Of a DNA stretch of 64,000 nucleotides, positions 31,784-40,460 are shown one piece after another (position 1 is the first letter of the stretch; each line of letters starts with the position of its first letter). The position numbers were made by a program, and so were the translations under genes. The notes under the pieces are model-generated. The model was not told the DNA's origin, ran no database searches, and saw nothing but the letters and a program-made list of their open reading frames with translations. This DNA comes from DSNY01 sp016861185 (GTDB lineage Bacteria; Pseudomonadota; Gammaproteobacteria; Burkholderiales; Burkholderiaceae_F). Location: assembly GCA_030263275.1 (NCBI GenBank), contig SZOR01000032.1, forward strand, positions 1 to 64,000, in the 5' to 3' direction.

Positions 31784-32680
31784 ATGCTTCGGTTGCCGGA
31801 GTTCGACTTTTCCGACGCGGAGACGAACGCTCGGATATTCGGTATGCCACCTGACCTTTCGAGCCGCTCTGCGGGCTGGCGGGGCATCTACTTCGAACGC
31901 AGGCACGATGGCCAATTCTCGACCGAGCCTCATGTCATGCAGAAGCACTACCTGATGGTCAAACTGAACGCTCGATCGGAGGCCACCCGCATCGCAGATG
32001 GGCGAGTCGTCAAGGAGGCGCAGCAGCGTGGCTCCACGGCGTACGTCCCCCACGGCTGCCCGCACCAGGTCATCTACCCAAAGAGCATGGGCGAGTTGTT
32101 CTTCATTTCGCTCGACCCGAACCTTGTCGTGGCTGTCGCGGAACAGATGGATCCGCCGGTCCGCTTTGACGGCCATCCCGTGTTTGCGAATTCGATCGAC
32201 TCGCTCGTCACGGCTATCGGGCTGGAGCTTGATCGGGACCTGCAGGAAGGCAACCTTCACGGACCGTTGCTCGCCGACGCCGCGGCCCAGGTCCTGGCAG
32301 CTCACTTGATACGTCTCTGCCGTGGTCGGTCGTCCACTCGAGAATCGCCGGCGCGGCTGCGGCTGTCGGAGGCGCGCTTGAGGGCCGTAACCGAGTATGT
32401 GGATGCCAATCTGGATCAGCCGATACGGTTAGTCGACATGGCGGCGCAGGCCGGATTGAGCCAGTACCACTTTTGCCGAGCTTTCAGAGCGGCCACGGGC
32501 TTGCCCCCGCATCGATTCGTGCTGGCGCGCCGGATCGAAGTAGCGCGAGAGCGCCTGAGAAACCGCGCACTGTCCATACAGGAGGTGGCGTTCTCAGTGG
32601 GTTTCGCCGATGCGGGCCAATTCGCCAAGCGATTCAGAAAGGCGACAGGGCTTTCTCCACGCGAATTTCGGCGCTCGTAG
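31784..32680 (+). CDS. AraC-family transcriptional regulator
   Basis: 298 aa. N-terminal cupin-like sensing domain (about 1-175) includes the motif HVMQKHYLMVKLN. The C-terminal double helix-turn-helix (about 195-298) includes LVDMAAQAGLSQYHFCRAF and IQEVAFSVGFADAGQFAKRF, then KATGLSPREFRRS. Upstream AAAGAGG. Divergent from the two di-iron genes and so the likely local regulator. Codon choice is less GC-biased than that of the flanking core genes. Confidence 0.88.
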   Translation: MLRLPEFDFSDAETNARIFGMPPDLSSRSAGWRGIYFERRHDGQFSTEPHVMQKHYLMVKLNARSEATRIADGRVVKEAQQRGSTAYVPHGCPHQVIYPKSMGELFFISLDPNLVVAVAEQMDPPVRFDGHPVFANSIDSLVTAIGLELDRDLQEGNLHGPLLADAAAQVLAAHLIRLCRGRSSTRESPARLRLSEARLRAVTEYVDANLDQPIRLVDMAAQAGLSQYHFCRAFRAATGLPPHRFVLARRIEVARERLRNRALSIQEVAFSVGFADAGQFAKRFRKATGLSPREFRRS

Positions 32681-32727
32681 CGCCGCTTCGACGTTGCGCC
32701 TCGGAGGCCGACGATTCGTGGGCTGAA

Positions 32728-33969
32728 TCAGCGCACGGTCACGCGCGCCCACTTGCGCTTGCCGACCTGCACGACGTAGGTCCCGGGTTTCACGAGCAGC
32801 GCGCGGTCGGCGATCTTCCGGCCGTCGATCTTGACGCCGCCCTGCTCGACGTTGCGGATCGCCTCCGAGGTCGACGGTGCGAGCCCGGCTTCCTTGAGCA
32901 GCGCGGCGATCGCGATGCCGCCCTTGTCGCCGGCGGCAAAGCTGAACTCCGGCATCTCGTTCGGCACGGCCCCTGCCCTGAAGCGCGCCATGAACTCGAA
33001 TTCAGCGAGGTTGGCGTCGCGGCTCGAATGGAAGCGTGCGACGATCTCCTTGGCGAGCAGCACCTTGATGTCGCGCGGATTGCGCCCTTCCTGCGCCTGC
33101 CGCTTCAACTGCGCGATCTCGTCATTCGAACGCATCGACAGCAGGTCGTACCAGCGCCACATCTGCTCGTCGGAGATCGACATGATCTTGCCGAACATCT
33201 CGAACGGCCGTTCGGTGATGCCGACGTAGTTGTTCTTCGATTTCGACATCTTCTCGACGCCGTCGAGCCCTTCGAGCAGCGGCATCGTTAGGATGCACTG
33301 CGGCTCCTGGCCGTAGTGGCGCTGCAGCTCGCGGCCGACCAGCAGGTTGAACTTCTGGTCGGTGCCGCCGAGCTCCAGATCCGCCTGCAGCGCGACCGAG
33401 TCGTAACCCTGCATCAGCGGATAGAGCAGCTCGTGCATCGCGATCGGTGCGTTCTCGCGCATCCGCTTGGCGAAGTCGTCGCGCTCGAGCAGCCGCGCCA
33501 GCGTGTACTTGGCGGCGAGCTTGATCATGCCGTCGGCGCCGAGCGGGATCGACCACTCGGAGTTGTAGCGGATCTCGGTCCTCGCGCGGTCGAGCACGAG
33601 CGCGGCCTGTTCGAAGTAGGTCTTCGCGTTCGCCTCGATCTGCTCGCGGGTCAGCGGCGGGCGTGTCGTGTTGCGGCCGCTCGGGTCGCCGATCATCGAC
33701 GTAAAGTCGCCGATCAGGAAGATCACCGTGTGGCCGAGGTCCTGCAGCTGTCGAAGCTTGTTGAGAACGACCGTGTGGCCGAGGTGGATGTCGGGCGCGG
33801 TCGGGTCGAGCCCGAGCTTGCAGCGCAGCGGCTTGCCGGTCGCCTGCGAGCGCGCGAGCTTGTGCGCGAACTCGGCTTCGATCAGCAGTTCGTCGCAGCC
33901 GCGCTTGACCAGCGCGAGCGCGCGTTCGACTTCGGGCGTGATGGGGTAGTCGGAATCGTGGTGGGACAT
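32728..33969 (-). CDS. tyrS: Tyrosyl-tRNA synthetase
   Basis: Class I aaRS, 413 aa. HIGH-type HLGHTVVLN, KMSKSKNN, GDFTSMIGDPSGR and QADLELGGTDQKFN are all present, and a C-terminal S4-like RNA-binding domain (about 345-413) follows. This is the TyrZ-like alternative subclass common in betaproteobacteria. The start at 33969 (MSHHDSDY) fits homologues; an upstream ATG at 33987 adds six residues, and neither has a good Shine-Dalgarno. Confidence 0.95.
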   Translation of the reverse strand: MSHHDSDYPITPEVERALALVKRGCDELLIEAEFAHKLARSQATGKPLRCKLGLDPTAPDIHLGHTVVLNKLRQLQDLGHTVIFLIGDFTSMIGDPSGRNTTRPPLTREQIEANAKTYFEQAALVLDRARTEIRYNSEWSIPLGADGMIKLAAKYTLARLLERDDFAKRMRENAPIAMHELLYPLMQGYDSVALQADLELGGTDQKFNLLVGRELQRHYGQEPQCILTMPLLEGLDGVEKMSKSKNNYVGITERPFEMFGKIMSISDEQMWRWYDLLSMRSNDEIAQLKRQAQEGRNPRDIKVLLAKEIVARFHSSRDANLAEFEFMARFRAGAVPNEMPEFSFAAGDKGGIAIAALLKEAGLAPSTSEAIRNVEQGGVKIDGRKIADRALLVKPGTYVVQVGKRKWARVTVR

Positions 33970-34061
33970 CGGGCGAGGCGGCCGCATCCGGCGTTCACCG
34001 GCTGGCGCAAAGTGCGAGCGCGGAGTCTAATTGATGCCACCTCGCAGGCGAGGAACGACCT

Positions 34062-35171
34062 ATGACGCGAGCGAAGGCGCTCTACATCGGTTTGATGTCC
34101 GGCACGAGCCTCGACGGCGTCGACGCGCTGCTCGTCGATCTGGGCGGGCTGCGACCGGCAATCAAGTCGCACGCGCATCACGAGTTCACGGCGGAGCTGC
34201 GGCGCGAGCTGTTGCTGCTGAACTCCGCCGGCTGGGACGACTGCCATCGCGCGGCGGTGGCTGCACAGCACCTGACGCGGCTGTACGCCGCCGCCGCGGA
34301 AGACGTTCTGCGCCACGCGGAGGTCGACGCGGCCGACGTGCGTGCGATCGGCGTGCACGGCCAGACGATCCGCCACCGGCCGGACGCGGGTTACACGCTG
34401 CAGCTCAACGCGCCGGCGCTGCTGGCGGAGCTGACCGGCATCGATGTCGTCGCCGACTTCCGCAGCCGCGACATCGCCGCCGGCGGCCAGGGCGCACCGC
34501 TGGTACCGGCGTTCCACGCGGCGATCTTCGGCACGGACGAGCCGCGCGCGATCGTCAACATCGGCGGGATCGCCAACGTCACCGGGCTGCCCGCGCGTGG
34601 CAGCGGCGGCGCGGTGATCGGCTTCGACTGCGGGCCGGGCAACGTGCTGATCGACGCGTGGGCGCAGGAACATTCGGGCGAGCTTTACGACCGCGACGGC
34701 CACTGGGCGGCGAGCGGGCGCAGCGAGGCGGTCCTGCTCGATGCGCTGCTCGACGAGCCGTTTTTCGCCGCCCCCCCGCCCAAGAGCACGGGGCGCGATC
34801 TGTTCAACATGGAGTGGCTGACGCGCAAGATGGCCGGCCGCCGCTACGACGCGCGCAACGTGCAGGCCACGCTGACTCGGCTGACCGCCGTGACGATCGC
34901 GCAGGCGATCGAGCGCCACGTTCCGAAGGCGGCCGACGTGATCGTCTGCGGCGGCGGCGCCTACAACAAGACGCTGCTGCGCATGCTCGCGGAGGAGTGC
35001 GCGCCGCGCCCGGTCGCGTGGAGCGAAGCGCTCGGCGTCGCACCCGAGCACGTCGAGGCGATGGCGATGGCCTGGCTCGCACGCGAGCACGTCGAGCGCC
35101 GCCCGGGGAACCTGCCAGCGGTCACCGGCGCACGCGGCCCGCGCGTGCTGGGCTGCCTTTATCCTGCCTAG
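34062..35171 (+). CDS. anmK: Anhydro-N-acetylmuramic acid kinase
   Basis: 369-aa sugar kinase that converts anhMurNAc to MurNAc-6-P in peptidoglycan recycling. Motifs: YIGLMSGTSLDGVDALLVD, GVHGQTIRHRP, VVADFRSRDIAAGGQGAPL, NIGGIANVT and the C-terminal VCGGGAYN. Divergent from tyrS with 92 bp between starts, an arrangement common in betaproteobacteria. Confidence 0.96.
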   Translation: MTRAKALYIGLMSGTSLDGVDALLVDLGGLRPAIKSHAHHEFTAELRRELLLLNSAGWDDCHRAAVAAQHLTRLYAAAAEDVLRHAEVDAADVRAIGVHGQTIRHRPDAGYTLQLNAPALLAELTGIDVVADFRSRDIAAGGQGAPLVPAFHAAIFGTDEPRAIVNIGGIANVTGLPARGSGGAVIGFDCGPGNVLIDAWAQEHSGELYDRDGHWAASGRSEAVLLDALLDEPFFAAPPPKSTGRDLFNMEWLTRKMAGRRYDARNVQATLTRLTAVTIAQAIERHVPKAADVIVCGGGAYNKTLLRMLAEECAPRPVAWSEALGVAPEHVEAMAMAWLAREHVERRPGNLPAVTGARGPRVLGCLYPA

Positions 35172-35202
35172 AAAAAGGTTCGGGGCGCCCGAAGGCGCCC
35201 CG
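35172..35202 (-). terminator. Intrinsic terminator between convergent anmK and erpA
   Basis: Perfect 9-bp stem CGGGGCGCC (35181-35189) / GGCGCCCCG (35194-35202), CGAA loop, with AAAAA at 35172-35176 that reads as a T-run on the minus strand. It serves erpA (stop at 35231). It immediately follows the anmK stop, where a plus-strand T-run is lacking. Confidence 0.8.
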
Positions 35203-35230
35203 CTCCTTGGGAAACGTCCGGGTTGTCCCG

Positions 35231-35581
35231 TTACACGGAGAAAGACGAGCCGCAGCCGCAGGTCGTCTGCGCGTTCGGATTCTTGATCACGAACTGCGCG
35301 CCTTCGAGGTCCTCTTTGTAGTCGATCTCGGCGCCGACCAGGTACTGATAGCTCATCGAGTCGATCAGCAGCGTCACGCCGTTCTTCTGCATCGTCGTGT
35401 CGTCTTCGTTGACGACCTCGTCGAAGGTGAAGCCGTACTGGAATCCCGAGCAACCGCCGCCCTGCACGAACACGCGCAGCTTAAGGTCGGGGTTGCCCTC
35501 TTCGTCGATCAACTGCTTGACCTTGGCAGCCGCCGAGTCCGAAAACAGCAGGGGCGCCGGCATCTCAACTGCAGCGTTCAT
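35231..35581 (-). CDS. erpA: Iron-sulfur cluster insertion protein ErpA
   Basis: 116-aa A-type Fe-S carrier that delivers clusters to apo-proteins. The three cluster cysteines are in GGGCSGFQYGF and CGCGSSF (C-terminus). The N-terminal SDSAAAKVKQLIDEEGN is typical. Starts at ATG 35581. Confidence 0.96.
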   Translation of the reverse strand: MNAAVEMPAPLLFSDSAAAKVKQLIDEEGNPDLKLRVFVQGGGCSGFQYGFTFDEVVNEDDTTMQKNGVTLLIDSMSYQYLVGAEIDYKEDLEGAQFVIKNPNAQTTCGCGSSFSV

Positions 35582-35647
35582 GGGGTTTCTCCACTGGAAA
35601 TTCGCCGGGCCATTATAGGTCCCGTTCGGCCCCGCGGTTGACTCAGA

Positions 35648-36109
35648 TCACCCCGCCGTCGACTCGGGCGTTCCTTCGGTCCTGCCCTCCGAAGTGGTAC
35701 CGGAGGCGGCCAGTTTCAAGGCCAGTTTCGGCTCGGTCTTCAACTCCGGCGCCGACCGATGCGCCAGCGTGCCTTCGACTACCGCGCCGTGGTGCATTTC
35801 GAGCGCGCGATAGTGGACATCGCCCGTGACGCGTGCCTTGGGCTGAAGCTCGACCAGTTCGCTCGCGTAGACGGGCCCCACGATCCGCCCCGCCACGACG
35901 AGATGGGCGGTCCGCACTTCGCCTTCGACGGTGCCGTGTTCGCTGACGACGAGCATGCCGCCCTTTTCGCCATCGGTGCAGCGGACCGCACCCTTGACGA
36001 CGCCGTCGATGCGCAGTCCACCCGTAAACAGAACGTCGCCGGTCACCGTGGTGCCCGCGCCGATCAGGCTGCCGATTTCCTTGGGTGCAGCCGGCTTCTT
36101 GCTGAACAT
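35648..36109 (-). CDS. Bactofilin (polymer-forming cytoskeletal protein)
   Basis: 153 aa; the beta-helical bactofilin core (about 12-115) shows GSLIGAGTTVTGDVLFTGGLR split by repeating xxVxGxV turns (VEGEVRTAHLVVAGRIVG, ARVTGDVHYRALEM). A flexible Pro/Thr/Glu tail follows. Bactofilins form nucleotide-free filaments at the membrane in cell-shape and peptidoglycan roles. GGGGAGG Shine-Dalgarno. It lies 16 bp after the coiled-coil protein gene. Confidence 0.92.
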   Translation of the reverse strand: MFSKKPAAPKEIGSLIGAGTTVTGDVLFTGGLRIDGVVKGAVRCTDGEKGGMLVVSEHGTVEGEVRTAHLVVAGRIVGPVYASELVELQPKARVTGDVHYRALEMHHGAVVEGTLAHRSAPELKTEPKLALKLAASGTTSEGRTEGTPESTAG

Positions 36110-36125
36110 GGAACCTCCCCGCTCG

Positions 36126-36863
36126 CTAGAGCATGAACGTCTGTTGGGTCTGGGTTTCGCCGCCCGCAACGATGCGCACCAGCACCGAACGCGCGACCGC
36201 GCCGGCCGGCAGGCTCAACGTGCCTTCGACGCGCTGGTAGTGGCGGAAGACCAGATCGAGCGAACGCATCGCGTCGCCCGTCGCCGGATCAGGCACCTGC
36301 AGCGTGAAGTTGCGCCCGCCCTGAACGAAGTTGACCTGCATCTGCACCGAGCCGACAAAGTCGCGTTGCGGTTTGCCGCTTTGCTGCACGAGCAGCCGAT
36401 AGCGCATCCGATTCGGCTCGCCGTCGGGCTGCATCCGGAAGCTGCGGATCACCACGCCCTTCGAGCCGGTGCCGGCCGGCAGCAGGCTCTCGAAGAAGTC
36501 GAGGTCTTCGCGCAGGCGGTTCGCTTCGGTTTCGAGCTGGGCGACTTGCGCGGCGAGCTGCTCCTGCGCGCTGCGCTCGACCTTCATCTGCGCCTCGTAC
36601 GCAGTGGCCACCGCAGCCAGGCGGTCGCGTTCGGCCTTCAGTTCGCGAAGCTCGGAGCTCAGCCGGTCGATCTCGGCGGTCAACTCGCGCCGGCCGGGAC
36701 CAGCGAACTCCTTGCCGTACTCGTAGATCGCCACGCCGGCGGCCGCTGCCGCAACGAGCAGCAAGAACGCGAACAGCAGGCGGATCGGCCACGGAAGCTG
36801 GCTGCGGATGGTCACGCGCGGCGCGCTGACCGTCATCCTGCGCCTGAACAGCTTCCACTTCAT
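36126..36863 (-). CDS. Membrane-anchored coiled-coil protein (DUF6776-like)
   Basis: 245 aa: short basic cytosolic N-terminus, one transmembrane helix (about 28-48), a coiled coil (about 58-125, heptads such as LTAEIDRLSSELRELKAERD), then a beta-rich C-terminal domain (about 130-245). It resembles a betaproteobacterial family of unknown function that commonly sits between argC and a bactofilin. Partnership with the bactofilin is inferred from the neighbourhood. Confidence 0.75.
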   Translation of the reverse strand: MKWKLFRRRMTVSAPRVTIRSQLPWPIRLLFAFLLLVAAAAAGVAIYEYGKEFAGPGRRELTAEIDRLSSELRELKAERDRLAAVATAYEAQMKVERSAQEQLAAQVAQLETEANRLREDLDFFESLLPAGTGSKGVVIRSFRMQPDGEPNRMRYRLLVQQSGKPQRDFVGSVQMQVNFVQGGRNFTLQVPDPATGDAMRSLDLVFRHYQRVEGTLSLPAGAVARSVLVRIVAGGETQTQQTFML

Positions 36864-36878
36864 CGCGCTGCTGCTTCG

Positions 36879-37937
36879 CTACGGCAGGATCGGCACCTGT
36901 TGCAGGCCATCGGTTTCGGGGCATCCGAACATGATGTTCATCACCTGGACCGCCTGACCGGAAGCGCCTTTGACGAGGTTGTCTTCGACGACGAGCACGA
37001 TCAGCAGGTCACCGCCGCCGGGCCGATGCAGCGCGATGCGCACCTGGTTCGACGCGCGCACGCTGCGCGTTTCGGGATGGCTGCCGAAGGGCATCACGTC
37101 GACGAACGGCTCGTCGCGGTAGCGCGCCTCGAACAGCGCTTGCACGTCTTCCTTCGCCGCAGCCTTCATCCGCACGTACAGCGTCGACAGGATTCCGCGC
37201 ACCATCGGCACCAGATGCGGCACGAAGGTCAGTCCCACCGGCTTGCCCGCCAGCTCGGCAAGCTGCTGCGCCGTTTCCGGATGATGGCGATGGCCGGATA
37301 CGTTATAGGCCTTGAAGTTGTCCGACGCCTCGGCGAGCAGCAGGTGCAGCTCCGCCTTGCGGCCCGCGCCGCTCGCGCCCGATTTGCAGTCGGCGATGAT
37401 CGAATCGGTATCGATCGCGCCGGGCCGGCGGCGTTCCAGCTCGAGCAGAGGCAACAGCCCGAGCTGCACGCTGGTCGGATAGCAGCCCGGCAGTCCGATC
37501 AAACGCGCCTTGGCGATCGCCGCGCGGTTCACCTCGGGCAGCCCGTAGACCGCTTCGGCGAGCAGGTCGGGGCAGGTATGCGGCATCTTGTACCAGCGCT
37601 CGAACTCGGCCGGATCCTTCAGGCGAAAGTCGGCCGCCAGATCGATCACCCGCACGCCGGCTGCCAGCAGTTCGCGCGCCTGGCTCATCGCGACACCATG
37701 CGGCGTGGCAAAGAAGACGACGTCACACTTGGCAAGCGGCGCTTCGTCGGGCGTGGCGAAGGCCAGATCGACCCGACCGCGCAGCGACGGGAACATGTCG
37801 GCAACGCGGGTGCCGGCATCCTTGCGCGAAGTGATCGTCGCCACTTCGACCGCAGGATGCTGGGCAAGCAGACGCAGCAGTTCGACGCCCGTGTAGCCGG
37901 TGCCGCCGACCACCCCAACCCGTATCCGCCGTTGCAT
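36879..37937 (-). CDS. argC: N-acetyl-gamma-glutamyl-phosphate reductase
   Basis: 352 aa, NADPH-dependent third step of arginine synthesis. N-terminal Rossmann GVVGGTGYTGVELLRLL, catalytic Cys in GLPGCYPTSVQLG, SGASGAGRKA, and SGHRHHPE near the active site. Follows rpsI after a terminator and precedes the coiled-coil and bactofilin genes (15 bp). Confidence 0.96.
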   Translation of the reverse strand: MQRRIRVGVVGGTGYTGVELLRLLAQHPAVEVATITSRKDAGTRVADMFPSLRGRVDLAFATPDEAPLAKCDVVFFATPHGVAMSQARELLAAGVRVIDLAADFRLKDPAEFERWYKMPHTCPDLLAEAVYGLPEVNRAAIAKARLIGLPGCYPTSVQLGLLPLLELERRRPGAIDTDSIIADCKSGASGAGRKAELHLLLAEASDNFKAYNVSGHRHHPETAQQLAELAGKPVGLTFVPHLVPMVRGILSTLYVRMKAAAKEDVQALFEARYRDEPFVDVMPFGSHPETRSVRASNQVRIALHRPGGGDLLIVLVVEDNLVKGASGQAVQVMNIMFGCPETDGLQQVPILP

Positions 37938-37973
37938 CGCACTCCTCGTTCATGGTGCCGGCCGGCACAGACG

Positions 37974-38000
37974 AAAAAGCCGCTTCGCGAGCGGCTTTTT
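37974..38000. terminator. Terminator after rplM-rpsI (symmetrical)
   Basis: Perfect 11-bp stem AAAAAGCCGCT (37974-37984) / AGCGGCTTTTT (37990-38000) with a TCGCG loop. It carries A- and T-runs on both sides and can act in both directions. It lies 100 bp past the rpsI stop and 37 bp before the argC start. Confidence 0.9.
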
Positions 38001-38100
38001 CGGTCGGAGTATACGTGCCGGTACCGCCCGGGCGGCCCCGACACGCTGCGCAAACGGAGTAATCCGGACGTGGAGGGCGCGCCCTTCCGCCGCGCGCGCC

Positions 38101-38493
38101 TCAGCGCTTCGAGAACTGCTTGCGGCGACGCGCTTTGCGCAGACCCACCTTCTTGCGCTCGACCTCGCGCGCGTCGCGCGTGACGAGCCCCGCTTTCGAC
38201 AGCACCGGTTTCAGCGTCGCGTCGTAGTCGATCAGCGCGCGTGTGATGCCGTGTCGAACCGCGCCGGCTTGACCCGACTCGCCGCCGCCGTCGACGTTGA
38301 CCTGCACGTCGAAGGTCGTCGCGTGATTGGTCAGCTCCAGCGGCTGGCGCGCGATCATGCGGCCCGTCTCGCGATGGAAATACTGCTCGATCGGCCGGCC
38401 GTTGATCGTGATCTTGCCGCTGCCGCGCTTGATGAACACGCGGGCCACCGAACTCTTGCGACGGCCGGTGCCGTAGTTGTAGTTGCCGATCAT
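38101..38493 (-). CDS. rpsI: 30S ribosomal protein S9
   Basis: 130 aa: YNYGTGRRKSSVARVF at the N-terminus, GSGKITINGRPIEQYF, GGGESGQAGAVRHGITRAL, and the basic tail ending RRRKQFSKR that reaches the ribosomal P site. 7 bp after rplM, the universal L13-S9 pair. Confidence 0.98.
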   Translation of the reverse strand: MIGNYNYGTGRRKSSVARVFIKRGSGKITINGRPIEQYFHRETGRMIARQPLELTNHATTFDVQVNVDGGGESGQAGAVRHGITRALIDYDATLKPVLSKAGLVTRDAREVERKKVGLRKARRRKQFSKR

Positions 38494-38500
38494 GCTGTCC

Positions 38501-38929
38501 TCAGATCTCGAGCGGCTTGGGTTGCTGGGCCGAATGCGGATGGCTCGCGTCGGCGTAGATCTTCAGCTTCTTGATCATCGCGTAGCCAAGCGGGCCCTTG
38601 GGCAGCATGCCCTTGACCGCGATCTCCAGTGCGCGTCCGGGGAAGCGGCCCTGCATCTTGCCGAACGACGTCTCGTAGACGCCGCCCGGATAGGTCGAGT
38701 GACGGTAGTAGATCTTGTCCTCGGCCTTGTTGCCGGTCACGCGGATCTTGCCGGCGTTGACGACGACGATGAAGTCGCCGGTGTCCACGTGCGGCGTGTA
38801 CTCGGGCTTGTGCTTGCCGCGCAGACGGCGCGCGATCTCGACCGCCAGGCGGCCGAGCACTTTGTCACTGGCGTCAACGACGAACCAGTCGCGCCGCACT
38901 TCCTGCGGCTTGGCGGAATACGTCTTCAT
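38501..38929 (-). CDS. rplM: 50S ribosomal protein L13
   Basis: 142 aa: MKTYSAKPQEVRRDWFVVDA, LGRLAVEIARRLRGKHKPEY, GDFIVVVNAGKIRVTGNK, YYRHSTYPGG. The start is set at ATG 38929; any longer frame upstream runs into the divergent OsmC leader. Its promoter must lie within 38930-39181, where no clear boxes stand out in the GC-rich sequence. Confidence 0.98.
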   Translation of the reverse strand: MKTYSAKPQEVRRDWFVVDASDKVLGRLAVEIARRLRGKHKPEYTPHVDTGDFIVVVNAGKIRVTGNKAEDKIYYRHSTYPGGVYETSFGKMQGRFPGRALEIAVKGMLPKGPLGYAMIKKLKIYADASHPHSAQQPKPLEI

Positions 38930-39181
38930 CTTCGTCACATCGAAGTGGGCCGGAAGCGGTCGGGCTCGCCCGGACAACGGCGCGCGCATTCGCTTTCGTG
39001 CACGCGGACCGAAGGTCGCTTCCAGCGTCGGCGCCGCTCCAGCGGTACTGGCCGGCGGGAAGCCGCGTATTCTAGCCGCGCTGGCGATCGGGCCGCAAGC
39101 CGCGGCATCCGGGCCCGCTTCTTCCGTCGCCAGGGACCGGCTCGGCCGCCGTCGATCAAGCCGCATACTGCAGGAACACGC

Positions 39182-39607
39182 ATGGAATGCACCGTTCGCT
39201 GGGCCGGGCCGTCCGGCATGACGTTCATGGTCGAGACGGGAAGCGGCCACCTGATCGCGATCGACGGCGCCCCCGAGGGCGGCGGGCGCAATCTGGCGCC
39301 GCGGCCGATGGAGATCGTGCTCGCCGGCACCGGCGGCTGCACCGCGTACGACGTCGTGCTGATCCTCGAGCGCGGCCGGCACGACGTGCGCGGCTGCGAT
39401 GTCCGCCTGACCGCGGAGCGCGCCGCCGACGACCCGAAGGTCTTCACGCGGATCGCGTTTCACTTCACGGTGCGTGGGCGCAACCTGAATCGAGCCGCCG
39501 TCGAACGCGCGGTCCAGCTTTCGCACGAGAAGTACTGCTCCGCGACGGCCATGCTCGCCAAGACGGCCGAGATCAGCCACACGGTCGACGTCGTCGACGA
39601 CGCCTGA
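39182..39607 (+). CDS. OsmC family protein (YhfA-like)
   Basis: 141 aa. Two conserved redox cysteines: in LAGTGGCTAYDVVLIL (near 53) and in HEKYCSATAML (near 118). This is the OsmC peroxidase-like pattern, and the length fits the YhfA branch. OsmC proteins reduce organic hydroperoxides; the exact role of this branch is not settled. Divergent from rplM. Confidence 0.9.
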   Translation: MECTVRWAGPSGMTFMVETGSGHLIAIDGAPEGGGRNLAPRPMEIVLAGTGGCTAYDVVLILERGRHDVRGCDVRLTAERAADDPKVFTRIAFHFTVRGRNLNRAAVERAVQLSHEKYCSATAMLAKTAEISHTVDVVDDA

Positions 39608-39679
39608 GCGCGCCGGGCCGCCCAAAGCGCGCAGCCCTGAGCGCGCAGCGCGAAGGTAGTCCGGTGAACCCGCGGCGCC

Positions 39680-40315
39680 TCAGACGTAGTGCGCGGTCGT
39701 CGTCATCACCTTGGCCGCGAGCCGCATCGCGGCGCGCACCGGAAACGGCAACTCGACCCCGCCCATCACCGTCGCCGTATGCGCGTGGTGGATCTCGTCG
39801 TTCTGCATCTGCTTGACGACCGCGCGCGAGGCGGTATCACTCGCGGGCAGGCGATCGAGGTGCCCCTGCAGGTGCGCTTCGACCTGTCGCTCCGTCTCCG
39901 CCATGAAGCCGAGGCTTGCGCGATCGCCGAGCCGCGAGGCGAGCAGACCGATGCCGAACGCGCCCGCGTACCACAACGGATTGAGCAGACTCGTGCGTCC
40001 GCCGAGTTCGCTGATGCGCCGCTGCGTCCACGCGAGGTGATCGACTTCGTCGCGGGCGGCGGCCAGGAACGCCTCGCGCAGTTGCCCATCGCGCGCGCCG
40101 AGCGCCTGCGCCTCGTACAGCGCCTGCGCGCAGACCTCGCCGACGTGGTTGACGCGCATCAACGCGGCCGATTCACGTCGTTCGTCGTCGGAAAGCTGGT
40201 CCGAGGGCTCCTGCACCGGATACGGTCGAGCGGGGGCGGGCGCGGCCGCAAGCGTTCGCAGTGCGCGATCGGCGATGCCGAGCAGTTCGTCGATCGGCGA
40301 GCCTGCCGTCCTCAT
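39680..40315 (-). CDS. coq7: 2-polyprenyl-3-methyl-6-methoxy-1,4-benzoquinone monooxygenase (Coq7)
   Basis: 211-aa di-iron hydroxylase that adds the last ring hydroxyl in ubiquinone synthesis. The two EXXH sites are visible in ARDEVDHLAW and NDEIHHAHTA, with MRVNHVGEVCAQ (Glu) and ETERQVEAHL supplying further ligands. The ATG at 40315 has AAGGAGAT upstream; the longer frame to 40396 reads back toward the porin promoter and is not used. Confidence 0.95.
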   Translation of the reverse strand: MRTAGSPIDELLGIADRALRTLAAAPAPARPYPVQEPSDQLSDDERRESAALMRVNHVGEVCAQALYEAQALGARDGQLREAFLAAARDEVDHLAWTQRRISELGGRTSLLNPLWYAGAFGIGLLASRLGDRASLGFMAETERQVEAHLQGHLDRLPASDTASRAVVKQMQNDEIHHAHTATVMGGVELPFPVRAAMRLAAKVMTTTAHYV

Positions 40316-40460
40316 TCCCGGATCTCCTTCATCCTGTTGCGCAAACACCACAAGAAGCGCGGGCGATGCGTTCGCCGCCGCGCGCGTCAACGACATTGTG
40401 CCGCGTGCGCGGCTATCCTTCGCCGCAAATCACCACACGAACCACGCTAGGAGACACGAG

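Noticed and set aside
31251..31850. A 199-codon open frame on the minus strand within the AraC upstream region
   Set aside because: No start context and low-complexity composition, and it overlaps the AraC start and the regulatory repeats.
28767..32680. Prophage or integrative element
   Set aside because: No integrase, tRNA, att-like repeats or phage genes were found. Low GC alone is not enough to call a mobile element.
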